Shown: positions 17,161 to 26,991, counted from the stretch's first letter. The stretch: 64,000 nucleotides of DNA from Burkholderia pseudomultivorans (GCF_001718415.1 NZ_CP013378.1:682001-746000); one strand, 5' to 3'. The notes: generated by a model from the sequence alone, not told the origin. A program made the numbers and translations.

Positions 17161-18820
17161 CGATCCGCTGTCCGCGTCGACGCCGCGCGGGCGCGACGGC
17201 CGCGCGCCGGACCCGCTGCGCGTCGGCGGCTGGTCGCCGATGCGGATGTTCCGCGACGACGATCCCGTCGACTTCGTGATCGTCGGCACCGGCGCCGGCG
17301 GCGGCACGCTCGCGTGCAAGCTCGCCGAGTACGGCTATTCGGTCGTCGCGCTCGATGCGGGCGCATGGTGGCGGCCGCTCGAGGAATTCGCGTCGGACGA
17401 GGCGCACCAGCGCAAGCTGTTCTGGACCGACGAACGGATCTGCGACGGCGCCGATCCGCTGACGCTCGGCACCAACAACAGCGGCCGCGCGATCGGCGGC
17501 AGCACCGTGCATTTCGCGATGGTGTCGCTGCGCTTTCGGCCCGAATGGTTCCGCTCGCGCAGCGCGCTCGGCTACGGCGTCGACTGGCCGCTCGACTGGC
17601 GCGAGATGTGGCGCTACTACCGCGAGGTCGAGCAGGCGCTGAAGATCAGTGGGCCGGTGCGCTATCCGTGGGGGCCGCCGCGCCCGCGCTATCCGTATCG
17701 CGCACACGAGCTGAACGCGGCCGCGCTGGTGCTCGCGCGCGGCGCCGAGGCGCTCGGCATCGACTGGACGCCGACGCCGCTCGCGACGCTGTCCGCGCCG
17801 CGCGGCCGCGCGCATCCGTGCGTGTATCGCGGCTTCTGCATCGCCGGCTGCGCGACCAATGCGAAGCAGAGCGCGCTCGTCACCTGGATCCCGCGCGCGG
17901 TCGCGGCCGGCGCGGAAGTGCGCGATCTCGCGATGGCGCTGCGCATCGAGGCCGAAGGCGAGCGCGTGACCGGCGTGCACTACCGGCGCGACGGCCGCGC
18001 GCATTTCCAGCGTGCGCGCAACGTCGTCGTCGCCGGCTACGCGATCGAGACGCCGCGCCTGCTGCTGCTGTCGGCGAACGGGCAGCATCCGCAAGGGCTC
18101 GCGAACAGCTCGGGGCTGGTCGGCCGCTATCTGATGGCGCAGCTGAACCAGGCGTCGTGGGGCACGATGGACGACCAGGTGCGCTGGTACAAGGGGCCGC
18201 CGTCGCTGTCGCTGACCGAGCACTGGAACTACGCGGATGACGGCAAGGATTTCTTCGGCGGCTATTGCTGGATGAGCCAGGGGCCGCTGCCGGTCGAATG
18301 GGCGCGCAAGCTCGCCGCGCGCGGGCTGTGGGGCGACGCGCTGAAGCGCGAGATGGCGCGCTACAACTTCCAGGCGGGGCTGAAGATCGTCGGCGAGACG
18401 CTGCCGCGTGCGGACAACCGCGTGACGCTCGCCGACGAGCGCGACGCGTTCGGGCTGCCGGTCGCGCGCGTCACCTATGCATACGACGACAACGACCGGC
18501 GGATGATCCGTCATGCCTTCGCGCAGATGGCGCAGTCGCTCGAAGCCGCCGGCGCGCGCGACATCTGGCACGAGCAGGACGACACCTGTCATCTCGCGGG
18601 CACCGCGCGAATGGGCGACGATCCGGCGACGAGCGTCGTCGACGCCGATTGCCGCAGCTGGGACATGCCGAACCTGTGGATCTGCGACGGCTCGGTGTTT
18701 CCGACCACCGGCGGCGTGAATCCGTCGCTGACGATCCAGGCGATCGCGTGCCGTACCGCCGATCGCATCCGCGCGCTCGTCGCGCGCGGGGAAGGGCATG
18801 CCCGCGCGCGGTGGCGCTGA
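17150..18820 (+). CDS. GMC-family FAD oxidoreductase (gluconate-dehydrogenase-like large subunit)
   Basis: 556 residues. The FAD-binding motif VGTGAGGGTLACKLAEYGY is at about residues 45-63. NNSGRAIGGSTVHFA is the second GMC signature region, and the C-terminus has HLAGTARMGDDP and TTGGVNPSLTIQA with the catalytic His/Asn pair. This matches the flavoprotein subunits of gluconate and related membrane dehydrogenases, which oxidise sugars or alcohols and pass electrons to a cytochrome c. No cytochrome subunit follows here; the triheme lipoprotein at 3.8-5.5 kb is the only candidate partner in this window. Confidence 0.88.
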   Translation: MAADDPLSASTPRGRDGRAPDPLRVGGWSPMRMFRDDDPVDFVIVGTGAGGGTLACKLAEYGYSVVALDAGAWWRPLEEFASDEAHQRKLFWTDERICDGADPLTLGTNNSGRAIGGSTVHFAMVSLRFRPEWFRSRSALGYGVDWPLDWREMWRYYREVEQALKISGPVRYPWGPPRPRYPYRAHELNAAALVLARGAEALGIDWTPTPLATLSAPRGRAHPCVYRGFCIAGCATNAKQSALVTWIPRAVAAGAEVRDLAMALRIEAEGERVTGVHYRRDGRAHFQRARNVVVAGYAIETPRLLLLSANGQHPQGLANSSGLVGRYLMAQLNQASWGTMDDQVRWYKGPPSLSLTEHWNYADDGKDFFGGYCWMSQGPLPVEWARKLAARGLWGDALKREMARYNFQAGLKIVGETLPRADNRVTLADERDAFGLPVARVTYAYDDNDRRMIRHAFAQMAQSLEAAGARDIWHEQDDTCHLAGTARMGDDPATSVVDADCRSWDMPNLWICDGSVFPTTGGVNPSLTIQAIACRTADRIRALVARGEGHARARWR

Positions 18821-18923
18821 GCGTGCCGGGTGCGGGCCGATGCGCGTCGGCCGCAACCCGCTGCAGCACGATCGGCGAAATGCCGGCGTGACCGCCACCG
18901 CGCGATCTTCGAGGAGTCGTTTC

Positions 18924-19307
18924 ATGCAACCGTTCAATCGCCGAACCCTGCGCCGCAGCGCCGCGCTGACGACCTTCGTGGCCTGCGCATCCGCGCTGCC
19001 GGCCTCGGCGCAGCTGCGCCCGCCCGATCCCGTCGCCGTTCCCGATACCTCCACGCAGGCGTACCGGCGCGCCGACCGCAAGATGATGGAAGCGATGGAC
19101 GACGCGCGTTACACCGGCGACGCCGATCGCGATTTCGTCGCGCATATGGCGCCGCATCACCAGGGCGCGATCGACATGGCGCAGGTCGAGCTGAAATACG
19201 GGAAGGATCCGGCGATGCGTCAGCTCGCGAGCCGGATCGTGGCCGCGCAGCGCGACGAGATCGCGCAGATGGAGCGCTGGCAGAAGCAGCACGGCGCGGC
19301 GCGGTAG
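18924..19307 (+). CDS. DUF305 secreted protein
   Basis: 127 residues with a signal peptide (LTTFVACASALPASA) and a DUF305 four-helix domain. The family motif DRDFVAHMAPHHQGAIDMAQVEL is at about residues 72-94, with the conserved MxPHHxxA. This is a ferritin-like periplasmic family often found near copper genes; its function is not settled. GAGGAG precedes the ATG. It follows the GMC gene after 103 bp and may belong to the same transcript. Confidence 0.85.
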   Translation: MQPFNRRTLRRSAALTTFVACASALPASAQLRPPDPVAVPDTSTQAYRRADRKMMEAMDDARYTGDADRDFVAHMAPHHQGAIDMAQVELKYGKDPAMRQLASRIVAAQRDEIAQMERWQKQHGAAR

Positions 19308-19429
19308 GCGCCTGCGGGCACGATCGATGCTTGTTCGCTCGCCGGCAGCGGGCTGGCTTGGTGTCCGGTGCCGTGCGCGGCGCCCGGTCCGGCGCCGTGT
19401 GCCGCGATCCATCGCATCCGGGAGGCGTC

Positions 19430-19945
19430 ATGCGTGAATCGAACGATCCATCCGGCGTCCGGCCGGACCTCAACGAGCAGGACGACACCCGGCCATGCGC
19501 GCCGGCGCAGCCCGTCACCCGGGCGTTCGAGCGCTTCGCGTCGGGCGTGACGGTCTGGGCCGGTTCGCCGATCGCGTTCGGCTCGGCCGTCGCGGTGACC
19601 GTGGCGTGGCTCGTCAGCGGGCCGCTGTTCCACTACTCGGATGCGTGGCAGCTCGTCATCAATACCGGTACGACGATCATCACGTTCCTGATGGTGTTTC
19701 TGCTGCAGCGGAACCAGAACCGCGACAGCGTCGCGCTGCACCTGAAGCTCGACGAACTGGTCGCTGCGACGCGTTCGGCCAGCGACCGGCTGATCGGCAT
19801 CGAGGACGCGTCCGAAGACGAGCTGACGCGGCTCGCGCAGGCTTACCAGAAGCTGGCGAAGCGCGCCGGTGCGCGCGAGAATGAGGTCGACGTCGAGCAC
19901 CGCGCGCGCGACACGGCCGACGATCTGCCGGCCGACGCGGCGTGA
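19430..19945 (+). CDS. Low-affinity iron permease family membrane protein
   Basis: 171 residues. Two hydrophobic segments (SPIAFGSAVAVTVAWLVSGPLF and LVINTGTTIITFLMVFLLQ) are followed by RNQNRDSVALHLKLDEL, the hallmark of the bacterial low-affinity iron permease (Fet4-related) family. The C-terminus is a charged cytoplasmic tail. GGAGGCGTC precedes the ATG. Transport of iron is a family label; in bacteria it has rarely been tested. Confidence 0.8.
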   Translation: MRESNDPSGVRPDLNEQDDTRPCAPAQPVTRAFERFASGVTVWAGSPIAFGSAVAVTVAWLVSGPLFHYSDAWQLVINTGTTIITFLMVFLLQRNQNRDSVALHLKLDELVAATRSASDRLIGIEDASEDELTRLAQAYQKLAKRAGARENEVDVEHRARDTADDLPADAA

Positions 19946-20219
19946 CGTGCGCATGGCGATGCGGCCATCGATCCCGGTTTATTGCACGACGGTCACTGTC
20001 CGCATTTTTCAAGCCATTGTCATTTCGTTCACGGCGCCGCGCCGGTTCGATGCCGCGCCGGAATCCGCTTCCGGCGCGCGCCGCCGCCGGCGCGGAAATG
20101 CGGTCCGTCGCTTCGCCGGGCCGCTCCGCCGGCGGACGGCCCGCGGTCGATCCACTACGCCGTGCGGGCAGCACGCTTGCGCACGACGTGCAACCCGCAC
20201 CCAGCAAGGGAGGCAAGCC

Positions 20220-20705
20220 ATGGCCGACGAACGCCCGCTTCATGATGTCCCGCCCTCGCCGACGGAGCCCGGCGCGCACGACGCGCTCGAGCATCTGCTC
20301 GGCAGCCTGCACCGGCACGGCTTCCTGCGCATCGCGAACGACGTCGTCAGCGCGAACGCGCGGATCGCCGAAGTGCTCGTCGATACGCTCGACAAGCCCG
20401 GCATGCAGACCGGCGTGCAGAATCTCGCGATGCTGGTGATGGCGCTGTCGCGCGTGCCGCCCGAGCAGTTCGGCAAGGTCGCGTTCGCGGCCGCCGATGC
20501 GCTGCATCATGTCGGCGCATGGCAGCCGTCGCAGCACGAGCACGTCGCGCCCGGCGTGCGCGGCGCGTACCGGCTGCTGCACGACGATGCGCTGTGGGAA
20601 GCGCTCACGCCGCTGCTGGAAGGGCTGAAGATGTTCGCGCAAGGCCTCGCGCGCGAACCGGAGGCGCCGATCGCCGCGGTCAGCGGCAAGGCGAAGGGCG
20701 AGTAG
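20220..20705 (+). CDS. DUF1641-type helical protein
   Basis: 161 residues, soluble and mostly helical. The order LEHLLGSLHRHGFLRIANDVVSANARIAEVLVD and QNLAMLVMALSRVPPEQF matches DUF1641, a family sometimes found beside formate dehydrogenase genes. No catalytic residues are apparent. GGGAGG precedes the ATG. It lies alone after a 274-bp gap in which I see nothing else, and about 100 bp before the efflux operon. Confidence 0.65.
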   Translation: MADERPLHDVPPSPTEPGAHDALEHLLGSLHRHGFLRIANDVVSANARIAEVLVDTLDKPGMQTGVQNLAMLVMALSRVPPEQFGKVAFAAADALHHVGAWQPSQHEHVAPGVRGAYRLLHDDALWEALTPLLEGLKMFAQGLAREPEAPIAAVSGKAKGE

Positions 20706-20806
20706 CGGCATCGGGCACGCCGCCGGGCGCGTCGCTTGCTCCGATCGCCGGCGATGAGGCCGGCGCATCGCGAGACGCGCGCGGCCGCCGACTGGAGCGC
20801 CGTTCG

Positions 20807-22165
20807 ATGTCCGATGTCACCGTGTCCCTGTTGCCTGTTCGCGCGCGCAATCGCGCCGCGTCGCCGCGTGCGCCGTCGTGCGGCGACACGTGGCGCACGG
20901 CCGACGCGCCGGCCGGCCGGCGCAGCGCCGATCCCGTGCCGTCGATGCGCGCGCGAGCGGGCGACGGCGGCACGGACCACGGCAACGGCGCGCCCGACGG
21001 ATCGCATCGCGGCGACGAGCGTCGCACCGACGCGCCCGGCGGCGGTGGCGGAGACGATCATCCGCACGACGATCGCGGCGGCCGCACCGGCGGCGACGGA
21101 GACGGCTCCGGCGACGGCGGCGAGCGCAAGCGGCCGGGCCGCAAGCCGCTGATCATCCTCGGCGCGGTGCTGGTCGTGCTGGTCATAGGCGCGCTGGTCT
21201 GGTGGCTCATGACGCGCAACCAGGAAAGCACCGACGACGCGTACACCGACGGCAACGCGGTAAGCGTTGCGCCGCACGTGTCGGGCTACGTGACGCGCCT
21301 CGCCGTCGACGACAACAGCTTCGTGCATCGCGGCGACCTGCTGGTCGCGATCGATCCGCGCGACTATCGCGCGCAGGTCGACGCGGCGCAGGCGCAGCTC
21401 GGCCTTGCGCAGGCGCAGCTCGACGCGGCGCGCGTGCAGCTCGACATCGCGCGCGTGCAGTACCCCGCGCAGTACCGGCAGGCGCGCGCGCAGATCGAAT
21501 CGGCCGAAGCCGCGTATCGCCAGGCGTACGCCGCGCAGGAGCGGCAGCGCGCGGTCGATGCGCGCGCAACGTCGCAGCAGGCGATCGATGCGGCCGATGC
21601 GCAGCGCGCGACCGCCGATGCGAACGTCGCGATGGCGCAAGCGCAGGCGCGCACCGCGAGCCTCGTGCCGCAGCAGATCCGGCAGGCCGAGACGGCGGTC
21701 GAGGAGCGCCGCCAGCAGGTGCTGCAGGCGCGCGCGCAGCTCGAGCAGGCCGAGCTGAACCTGTCGTACTGCGAGATGCGCGCGCCGTCCGACGGCTGGG
21801 TCACGCGACGCAACGTGCAGCTCGGCTCGTTCCTGCAGCCCGGCACGGTGATCTTCTCGATCGTCACGCCGCGCGTGTGGATCACCGCGAACTTCAAGGA
21901 ATCGCAGCTAGAACGGATGCGCATCGGCGATCGCGTCGACGTATCGGTCGACGCGTATCCCGATCTCGATCTGCACGGCCGCGTCGACAGCATCCAGCTC
22001 GGCAGCGGCGCGCGCTTCTCGGCGTTTCCGGCCGAGAACGCGACCGGCAATTTCGTGAAGATCGTGCAGCGCGTGCCGGTGAAGATCGTGCTCGACGGTC
22101 CGCCGCCGCGCAATCCGCCGCTCGGCCTCGGCCTGTCGGTCGAGCCGACCGTCCACCTGAAATGA
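20807..22165 (+). CDS. HlyD/EmrA-family periplasmic adaptor of a tripartite efflux pump
   Basis: 452 residues. A long polar, Gly/Asp-rich N-terminal cytoplasmic region (about 110 residues) precedes one membrane helix (PLIILGAVLVVLVIGALVWWL). Then come the lipoyl half-motif STDDAYTDGNAVSVAPHVSGYV, a long coiled coil rich in Ala/Gln (about 190-310), the second lipoyl half (LSYCEMRAPSDGWVT) and a beta-barrel ending VPVKIVLD. This is EmrA-type architecture. The unusually long disordered N-terminus makes the start uncertain; an internal ATG at 20945 is possible. It is the first gene of an adaptor-transporter-outer-membrane operon. Confidence 0.88.
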   Translation: MSDVTVSLLPVRARNRAASPRAPSCGDTWRTADAPAGRRSADPVPSMRARAGDGGTDHGNGAPDGSHRGDERRTDAPGGGGGDDHPHDDRGGRTGGDGDGSGDGGERKRPGRKPLIILGAVLVVLVIGALVWWLMTRNQESTDDAYTDGNAVSVAPHVSGYVTRLAVDDNSFVHRGDLLVAIDPRDYRAQVDAAQAQLGLAQAQLDAARVQLDIARVQYPAQYRQARAQIESAEAAYRQAYAAQERQRAVDARATSQQAIDAADAQRATADANVAMAQAQARTASLVPQQIRQAETAVEERRQQVLQARAQLEQAELNLSYCEMRAPSDGWVTRRNVQLGSFLQPGTVIFSIVTPRVWITANFKESQLERMRIGDRVDVSVDAYPDLDLHGRVDSIQLGSGARFSAFPAENATGNFVKIVQRVPVKIVLDGPPPRNPPLGLGLSVEPTVHLK

Positions 22166-22259
22166 CCGGCCGTCGACGCGCCGCGCGGCGGCCGGCAGCC
22201 AACCGGAGCCCATCGATGCCCGACATCCCTGCGCCGTTCGTTTCCGGCAGGGCCCGCCG

Positions 22260-23852
22260 ATGAACCGGCCGCCCGACCGACCGGCGTCGCCCGACGGCGG
22301 CTGGCGGCCGGCCGCGAACCCGTGGCTGGTCGCGATCGTCGTCACGCTTGCCGCGTTCATGGAAGTGCTCGACACGACCATCGTCAACGTCGCGCTGCCG
22401 CATATCGCCGGCACGATGTCGGCGAGCTACGACGAGGCGACCTGGACGCTGACCTCGTACCTGGTCGCGAACGGCATCGTGCTGCCGATTTCCGGCTTTC
22501 TCGGGCGCCTGTTCGGCCGCAAGCGCTATTTCGTGATCTGCATCGCCGCGTTCACGGTCTGCTCGTTCCTGTGCGGCGTCGCGACCAACCTCGGTGAACT
22601 GATCGTGTTCCGCGTGCTGCAGGGGTTGTTCGGCGGCGGCCTGCAGCCGAACCAGCAGTCGATCATCCTCGACACGTTTCCGCCCGAGCAGCGCAACCGC
22701 GCGTTCTCGATCTCGGCGGTCGCGATCGTCGTCGCGCCGGTGCTCGGGCCGACGCTCGGCGGCTGGATCACCGATCATTTCTCGTGGCGCTGGGTGTTCC
22801 TGCTGAACGTGCCGATCGGCGTGCTGACGGTGCTCGCCGTGATGCAGCTGGTCGAGGATCCGCCGTGGCGACGCGGCGCGACGCGCGGCCTGAGCATCGA
22901 CTACGTCGGGATCGGGCTGATCGCGATCGGGCTCGGCTGCCTGCAGGTGATGCTCGATCGCGGCGAGGACGATGACTGGTTCGGCTCGACCTTCATCCGG
23001 ATCTTCGCGGCGCTGTCGGCGCTCGGCCTCGTCGGCGCGACGCTGTGGCTGCTGCGCACCAGGCGGCCGGTCGTCGATCTGTCGTGCCTGCGCGACCGCA
23101 ACTTCGCGCTCGGCTGCGTGACGATCGCGACGTTCGCGGCCGTGCTGTACGGCAGCGCGGTGATCGTGCCGCAGCTTGCGCAGCAGCATCTCGGCTATAC
23201 GGCCACGCTCGCCGGCCTCGTGCTGTCGCCGGGCGCGCTGCTGATCACGCTCGAGATCCCGCTGGTGAGCCGCCTGATGCCCCACGTGCAGACGCGCTAT
23301 CTGGTCGGCTTCGGCTTCGTGCTGCTCGCGGCCGCGCTCGCGTATTCGCGCCTGCTCGTGCCCGACATCGACTACCGGCATCTCGTGATGATCCGCTGCG
23401 CGCAGTCGCTCGCGATCGGCTTCATGTTCGTGCCGATCACGACGCTCGCGTACCTGACCGTGCCGCAGCGGCTCAACGACGACGCGTCCGCGTTGTTCAC
23501 GATGTTCCGCAACGTCGCGGGCTCGATCGGCATCTCGGTGTCCACCGCGCTGATCCGCGAGCGTACGCAGGCGCGCATGGCGCATCTGTCCGTGCATGCG
23601 TCGCCGCTGTCGCAGAACTTCCAGGATGCGCTGCACGACAATGCGCGCGCGATCGGCGAGCTCTCCGGCAGCCCGCCGGCCGCCGCGCTGCAGACGGCCA
23701 CCGGGCGGCTGTACGAAACCTTCATCTCGCAGGCGACGATCCTCGCGTATATCGACGTGTTCGCGCTGCTCGCGGTGTTCTGCGCCGCCTGCATTCCGCT
23801 GACGTTCCTGTTTACGCCGGCGAAGGCCGCGCGCGGCGCGGGAGGGCATTGA
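22260..23852 (+). CDS. DHA2-family drug:proton antiporter (EmrB/QacA type)
   Basis: 530 residues with 14 predicted membrane helices. Motif A-like GFLGRLFGRKRYFV, motif D-like LDTTIVNVALPHIAG and motif C-like APVLGPTLGGWI are all present, as in EmrB-type exporters. It follows the adaptor gene after 94 bp and directly precedes the outer-membrane channel gene (stop at 23852, next ATG at 23854). Substrates are probably hydrophobic drugs, but cannot be told from the sequence. Confidence 0.92.
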   Translation: MNRPPDRPASPDGGWRPAANPWLVAIVVTLAAFMEVLDTTIVNVALPHIAGTMSASYDEATWTLTSYLVANGIVLPISGFLGRLFGRKRYFVICIAAFTVCSFLCGVATNLGELIVFRVLQGLFGGGLQPNQQSIILDTFPPEQRNRAFSISAVAIVVAPVLGPTLGGWITDHFSWRWVFLLNVPIGVLTVLAVMQLVEDPPWRRGATRGLSIDYVGIGLIAIGLGCLQVMLDRGEDDDWFGSTFIRIFAALSALGLVGATLWLLRTRRPVVDLSCLRDRNFALGCVTIATFAAVLYGSAVIVPQLAQQHLGYTATLAGLVLSPGALLITLEIPLVSRLMPHVQTRYLVGFGFVLLAAALAYSRLLVPDIDYRHLVMIRCAQSLAIGFMFVPITTLAYLTVPQRLNDDASALFTMFRNVAGSIGISVSTALIRERTQARMAHLSVHASPLSQNFQDALHDNARAIGELSGSPPAAALQTATGRLYETFISQATILAYIDVFALLAVFCAACIPLTFLFTPAKAARGAGGH

Positions 23853-23853
23853 G

Positions 23854-25539
23854 ATGAACGTGCACGCCGCTCGTCGTTGTCCGCCGCGCGCGGTGCGCAG
23901 GCTCGCCGGCGCGCTCGCGGCCGGCGCGGCGCTGGCCGCCTGTACCGTCGGGCCCGATTTCAGGCCGCCGCAGGCCGACGTGCCGGCAGGCTGGCACGAC
24001 CTGCGCGCGGCGGACGCCGCCGCTGCGGCGCCCGCTTCGGCCGCCTCCGCATCGCAGGCGCCGCGCACGTCGTCGCCGGTGACCGACGCCGATCCCGACC
24101 CGCGCTGGTGGCGCGCGTTCGGCGATCCGCTGCTCGACCGGCTCGTCGAACGCGCAGCGCGCGACAACCTCGACGTGCAGGCGGCGGTGACGCGCATCGC
24201 GCAGGCGCGCGCGCAGGTGCGCGCGGCCGCCGCGCAGGGCCTGCCGGACGTGCGTGCGAGCGCGAGCTATCAGCGCGAGCAGCTCGGCGTAAAAGGCATC
24301 GTCGAGGACAGCGGGCTCGACCAGCGGGTCGATCGGCTCGGCGCGCCGGGCTCGCCGCTCGACCGCTTCGGGCCCGGCACCGGCGCGAGCGCGCAGCAGG
24401 GCGCGCGCGGCGCACTCGATGCGCTCGAAGCGCCGGTCAATCTGTGGCAGGCCGGGTTCGACGCGTCGTGGGAGCTCGATCTGTTCGGGCGCGTGCGGCG
24501 TTCGGTCGAGGCGGCCGGTGCGCAGGCGAGCGCGGCCGTCGCGAGCCGCGACGACGCGCTGCTGTCGCTCGAGGCCGAGGTTGCGCAAACCTATCTGCAA
24601 CTGCGCGGCGCGCAGGCCGAACGCGCGCTGACCGACGAGCTCGCGCGCTCGCAGCGCGAACTGCTCGACCTGACGCGCGAGCAGGCCGCGCACGGCCTCG
24701 CGAGCGATCTCGACGTGCGCAGCGCCGACGCGCGCCTCGCGCAGATCCGTGCGCAGGTGCCGCAATTCGACCAGCAGATCGCGCTGTTGAGAAACGGGCT
24801 CGCGTATCTGGTCGGCGGCGCGCCCGGCGCGCTCGACGACTGGCTCGACACGCCCGGCGCACTGCCGCGCGTGCCGCCCGCGGTGCCGGTCGGGCTGCCG
24901 TCGACGCTCGCGCGCCGCCGCCCCGACATCCGGCGCGCGGAGGCCGAGCTGCATGCGGCGACCGCCGACGTCGGCGTCGCGGTCGCGCAGTTCTATCCGG
25001 ACGTGTCGCTGACGGGGCAGGTCGGCCTGCGCTCGACGCACGTGCGCGAGCTGGCGCACTGGTCGCACCTGTTCTATGCGTTCGGGCCGGCCGTGTCGCT
25101 GCCGATCTTCTCCGGCGGCGCGCTGGTGTCGAACCTGCGGCTGTCCCGCGCGCGCGAGGCCGAAGCGGCGCTCGCCTACCGGCAGGCCGTGCTCGTCGCG
25201 CTGCGCGACGTCGACAATGCGCTGGCCGTCTATCGCACCGACCAGACGCGCGCGGCGGCGCTCGACGATGCGGTGCGCGCCGAGCAGGGCGCGCTCGATC
25301 TCGCGCGCGACCGTTACCGGAAAGGGCTGTCGCCGTTCCTCGACGTGCTCGACGCCGAGCGGCAGTGGTCGGAGGGGCGACAACAGGCGGTGCAGGGCGC
25401 GCTGCAGACGACCACCGACCTCGTCGCGCTGTACAAGGCGCTCGGCGGCGGCTGGCAGGCGGGCGGCGAGTCGGCCGACGCCGGCGCGCGCGCGGATGCG
25501 GCAGCCGTCGGCGCGAGCGCGTCGCGACAGGTGCGATAG
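23854..25539 (+). CDS. Outer-membrane efflux lipoprotein (OprM/NodT family)
   Basis: 561 residues with a lipoprotein signal (GAALAACTVGPDF; acylated Cys) and the family start VGPDFRPP. The paired TolC-like repeats include DPRWWRAFGDPLLDRLVERA, EAPVNLWQAGFDASWELDLFGR and RRPDIRRAEAELHAATADVGVAVAQFYPDVSLTG. Co-location with the EmrA/EmrB-like genes gives a complete three-part pump. Ala/Ser-rich C-terminal tail. Confidence 0.92.
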   Translation: MNVHAARRCPPRAVRRLAGALAAGAALAACTVGPDFRPPQADVPAGWHDLRAADAAAAAPASAASASQAPRTSSPVTDADPDPRWWRAFGDPLLDRLVERAARDNLDVQAAVTRIAQARAQVRAAAAQGLPDVRASASYQREQLGVKGIVEDSGLDQRVDRLGAPGSPLDRFGPGTGASAQQGARGALDALEAPVNLWQAGFDASWELDLFGRVRRSVEAAGAQASAAVASRDDALLSLEAEVAQTYLQLRGAQAERALTDELARSQRELLDLTREQAAHGLASDLDVRSADARLAQIRAQVPQFDQQIALLRNGLAYLVGGAPGALDDWLDTPGALPRVPPAVPVGLPSTLARRRPDIRRAEAELHAATADVGVAVAQFYPDVSLTGQVGLRSTHVRELAHWSHLFYAFGPAVSLPIFSGGALVSNLRLSRAREAEAALAYRQAVLVALRDVDNALAVYRTDQTRAAALDDAVRAEQGALDLARDRYRKGLSPFLDVLDAERQWSEGRQQAVQGALQTTTDLVALYKALGGGWQAGGESADAGARADAAAVGASASRQVR

Positions 25540-25582
25540 CGCGGCAGCGGGCGCGATGCGACGGGCGCCGCGGCGCGTGCGC

Positions 25583-26134
25583 TCAGCGGCACGCGCGCGA
25601 AAACAGCAGCGAATCGGCGTCGTTGAAGCGGATGCGCACCGGATCGGCGTAGCCGGCTTTCTCCGCGACGCGGATCGACGCGACGTTGGTCGGCGCGATC
25701 AGGCAGACGCTGCGTTCGAACCGGTGCTGCGCGTCGAGCCACGCGAGCGCATGCGTCAGCGCTTCGGTCGCATAGCCTTTGCCGTGCGCCCAGCTCGCGA
25801 GCGCCCAGCCCGCTTCCGGCACGCCGCGAATCGACGGCTCGACCGCGCGATGAAAATCGGCGAAACCGAGATCGCCGACGTAGCGTCCCGACGCCTTTTC
25901 GCGGATCGCCCAGTAGCCGTACCCGAGCAGCGGCCATAGCCCGCGATACGCGAGCAGGCGCATCCACGAGTCGCGCGGCGTCGACGGCTGGCCGTTGAAG
26001 ATGTGCGCGACGACGCGCGGTTCCGTCCACATCGCCGCGAGCGCATCGAAGTCGCCGAGCGGATGGCCGGCGAGGACGAGGCGCGGCGTATCGAGAACGG
26101 GCGGGGCGGAAACGGGCGGCAGGGCGTTCGTCAT
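25583..26134 (-). CDS. GNAT-family N-acetyltransferase (RimJ/RimL type)
   Basis: 183 residues. Pattern of a RimJ/RimL-like GNAT: TPRLVLAGHPLGDFDALAAMW at the start, AIREKASGRYVGDLGF, then the acetyl-CoA site region WALASWAHGKGYATEAL, and C-terminal IAPTNVASIRVAEKAGY. The ATG at 26134 has GGAA upstream; an in-frame ATG at 26146 adds four residues. The substrate (a protein N-terminus or small amine) is unknown. Convergent with the efflux operon. Confidence 0.88.
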   Translation of the reverse strand: MTNALPPVSAPPVLDTPRLVLAGHPLGDFDALAAMWTEPRVVAHIFNGQPSTPRDSWMRLLAYRGLWPLLGYGYWAIREKASGRYVGDLGFADFHRAVEPSIRGVPEAGWALASWAHGKGYATEALTHALAWLDAQHRFERSVCLIAPTNVASIRVAEKAGYADPVRIRFNDADSLLFSRACR

Positions 26135-26588
26135 CGGGCGTTCCATCGGCAGGAAAGGGCGGCGCGCGAAGCCGTCGCGCGCCGGGTGCCGAAACGATAC
26201 CGCAGAAACGGCGTCGCGGCCGTCACCGCCGCGAGCCTTGCAGAACCCATGGGGGCCGATGCGAAGTGTGTTGCGATCGCTGCGTTCGATCGCGGCCCCG
26301 GTAGCGGGGATGGCTGGAAGAAGCCGAAAGTCGGCATCCGTTGATTCGGGGCGACGCCACTTTAGAAGCGCAGGCTGCGCCGCATGAGATCGGACAGGTG
26401 CAATGCATCCGCTCATCGAAACATGTCGCCATCCCCGCGGAAGCCGCTGCCAAGTGCGGTGAAAATCGTCGATGCGAAGATGGTAATGCGTGGGTAACAA
26501 TATGTGTATTGTATTATAATGTTCGACATTTTCCGTCCGGCGTGGCTCTTTTGCCGGCTGGCTCGAAACCCTCCCAATGGAAGCTGCA
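26135..26588. promoter_or_regulatory. Divergent intergenic region with candidate promoter for phnA/yjdM
   Basis: The 454 bp between the GNAT gene and the PhnA-like gene hold no gene I can support. On the plus strand an AT-rich block contains a perfect -10 hexamer TATAAT at 26515-26520; no good -35 is visible. The distance to the downstream ATG is about 70 bp. The rest of the gap shows no strong repeats. Confidence 0.4.
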
Positions 26589-26933
26589 ATGAACGTCGCC
26601 CCTTCATGTCCGCAATGCGCGATGGAAAACACCTACCCGGACGGCATGCTGTACGTATGCGCGGACTGCGGTCATGAATGGTCGCCGGGCACCGCCGCCG
26701 AAGCGGACGATGAGTCGGCCCGCGATATCGTGAAGGACGCGAACGGCAACGTGCTGTCGGACGGCGATTCGGTCGTGCTGATCAAGGATTTGCGCGTCAA
26801 GGGTTCGTCGATCACGCTGAAGATGGGCACGAAGGTCAGGAGCATCCGCGTCGTCGGCGGCGATCACGAGATCGACTGCCGGACGGACGCCGGCAGCTTC
26901 ATGCTCAAGGCCTGTTTCCTGAAGAAGGTCTGA
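26589..26933 (+). CDS. yjdM: PhnA/YjdM-family zinc-ribbon protein
   Basis: 114 residues. An N-terminal zinc ribbon with two CxxC pairs (CPQCAMENTYPDGMLYVCADCG) is followed by the PhnA domain (VKDANGNVLSDGDSVVLIKDLRVKGSS, ending AGSFMLKACFLKKV). This very conserved family was named for alkylphosphonate genes, but its role is not established. The ATG at 26589 is preferred to one 12 bases upstream because GGAAG is well spaced before it. Confidence 0.9.
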   Translation: MNVAPSCPQCAMENTYPDGMLYVCADCGHEWSPGTAAEADDESARDIVKDANGNVLSDGDSVVLIKDLRVKGSSITLKMGTKVRSIRVVGGDHEIDCRTDAGSFMLKACFLKKV

Positions 26934-26991
26934 TGAACGCGCTCGCCGGGCAGGATCGCGTCGGCCGCGGGGCAACGGGCGCAGGGCGCAC

